This document shows positions 5,429 to 5,833 of a DNA stretch of 5,833 bases, piece by piece. This stretch comes from Clostridiaceae bacterium UBA6085. Its GTDB lineage: Bacteria > Bacillota > Clostridia > Clostridiales > Clostridiaceae. The first letter of the stretch is position 1, and each line of letters begins with the position of its first letter. The notes beneath the pieces were generated by a model. The model made no database searches. It saw only the letters and a list, made by a program, of their open reading frames with translations, and was not told where the DNA came from. Made by a program: the position numbers and the translations under genes. The DNA lies in the NCBI GenBank assembly GCA_002428605.1, contig DIXH01000102.1, forward strand, positions 1,790-7,622, given 5' to 3'.

Positions 5429-5833
5429 TTACTTCAGCCTGACCTTCATGATAGCGGTCTTTCCGGCTTCGGTATACATGCCAGGATATGAGGATATCGA
5501 TCGGACTGAATCCGGATCTGTCAGAAGGACAGGCGAAATCAGGGACAGGCCGGTGCTTGTTATCGCTTCAGGGCTATACCTGATGATTGGGGTACCTTTT
5601 GTTACACTTGTACCCTCCTGGACAAGCACCTCGAAGCCTTCTCCGTTCATGATCAGGGTATCAAGTCCTATGTGAACCGTAATCTCGAGTTTCTCAGGTG
5701 TCTTCATGGAGAATGAATGGCCTCCCTGGAATATCAGGGTAATCTCGCCATCGGCTGGGGCTACTGCAACATTTCCGGTGGGGACTACTGCAATTCCGTC
5801 TCCTGCCATCCTCTGTGAGAATACCTCATCAGG
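5429..5833 (-). CDS. PTS glucose-type EIIA domain (partial, 5' end outside window)
   Basis: Phosphocarrier domain of the sugar phosphotransferase system, accepting phosphate from HPr and passing it to an EIIB domain. The frame is open to the window edge; its first visible residues (PDEVFSQR, then MAGDGIAVVPTGN) match the conserved PDxVFAxKxxGDGIAxxPTGN region of EIIA-Glc. The Met at 5807-5809 is therefore internal and roughly 35 N-terminal residues are missing. Counted from that Met, the two active-site histidines are His31 in GGHSFSM (equivalent to E. coli His75) and His46 in VHIGLDT (equivalent to the phosphorylated His90), with the same 15-residue spacing. LIMNGEGFEVLVQEGTSVTKG and the C-terminal VRLK also fit the family. 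The domain is complete at its C-terminus. Whether it is a free protein of about 165 residues or the end of a larger EIICBA permease cannot be told here. Confidence 0.9.
   Translation of the reverse strand, partial: PDEVFSQRMAGDGIAVVPTGNVAVAPADGEITLIFQGGHSFSMKTPEKLEITVHIGLDTLIMNGEGFEVLVQEGTSVTKGTPIIRYSPEAITSTGLSLISPVLLTDPDSVRSISSYPGMYTEAGKTAIMKVRLK

Noticed and set aside
5448..5675. Plus-strand open frame opposite the EIIA gene
   Set aside because: It is antisense to a clear EIIA domain with conserved histidines, and has no ribosome site or recognisable product.
5807..5809. ATG as the start of the EIIA gene
   Set aside because: The frame continues upstream with PDEVFSQR, a conserved part of EIIA-Glc proteins, so this Met is internal and the gene begins outside the window.

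Overview
This window looks like a chromosomal segment from a low-to-moderate GC Firmicute, most likely a clostridial anaerobe. The signs are strong AGGAGG-type ribosome binding sites, TTG starts, a PTS EIIA domain, an oxygen-sensitive-looking double-cluster ferredoxin, and a Cys-lipoprotein and a signal-peptide membrane protein of clostridial style. This placement is inferred from protein character and gene signals; no rRNA or marker gene is present. Every supported gene lies on the minus strand, so the biological reading order runs from high to low coordinates.

Reading order: (1) the 3' part of a PTS EIIA-Glc-type phosphocarrier domain (5429 to the window edge; its start lies outside). (2) After 55 bp, a 468-residue secreted protein with a C-terminal membrane anchor and unknown function (3967-5373). 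(3) After 56 bp with its own extended -10 promoter, a ferredoxin-like protein with a TTG start and a cysteine-bearing C-terminal domain (3215-3910). (4) A 128-bp gap holding a perfect 15-bp-arm palindrome, then a GNAT acetyltransferase (2595-3086). (5) After 66 bp, a two-domain lipoprotein (1839-2528) closed by a clear intrinsic terminator (1768-1797). (6) A complete-looking insertion sequence of about 1.75 kb (1-1751), of IS1634/IS4-like type, with imperfect terminal inverted repeats and an intact DDE transposase.

The five chromosomal genes do not form an obvious single pathway: sugar transport/regulation, an envelope protein, an iron-sulfur protein, an acetyltransferase and a lipoprotein. 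They look like ordinary neighbours, some possibly co-transcribed, not a dedicated system. I found no CRISPR array, RNA gene, phage module or toxin-antitoxin pair.

The most interesting structure is the control region of the insertion sequence. A perfect 30-bp palindrome contains the -10 box of a near-consensus promoter and ends exactly in the transposase Shine-Dalgarno sequence. A second terminator-like hairpin lies between the promoter and the IS end. Together these should silence the transposase when transcription enters from outside while allowing expression from its own promoter. The other item worth a look is the paired TTTACCGGATAAA-type palindrome upstream of the acetyltransferase, which resembles an operator more than a terminator.
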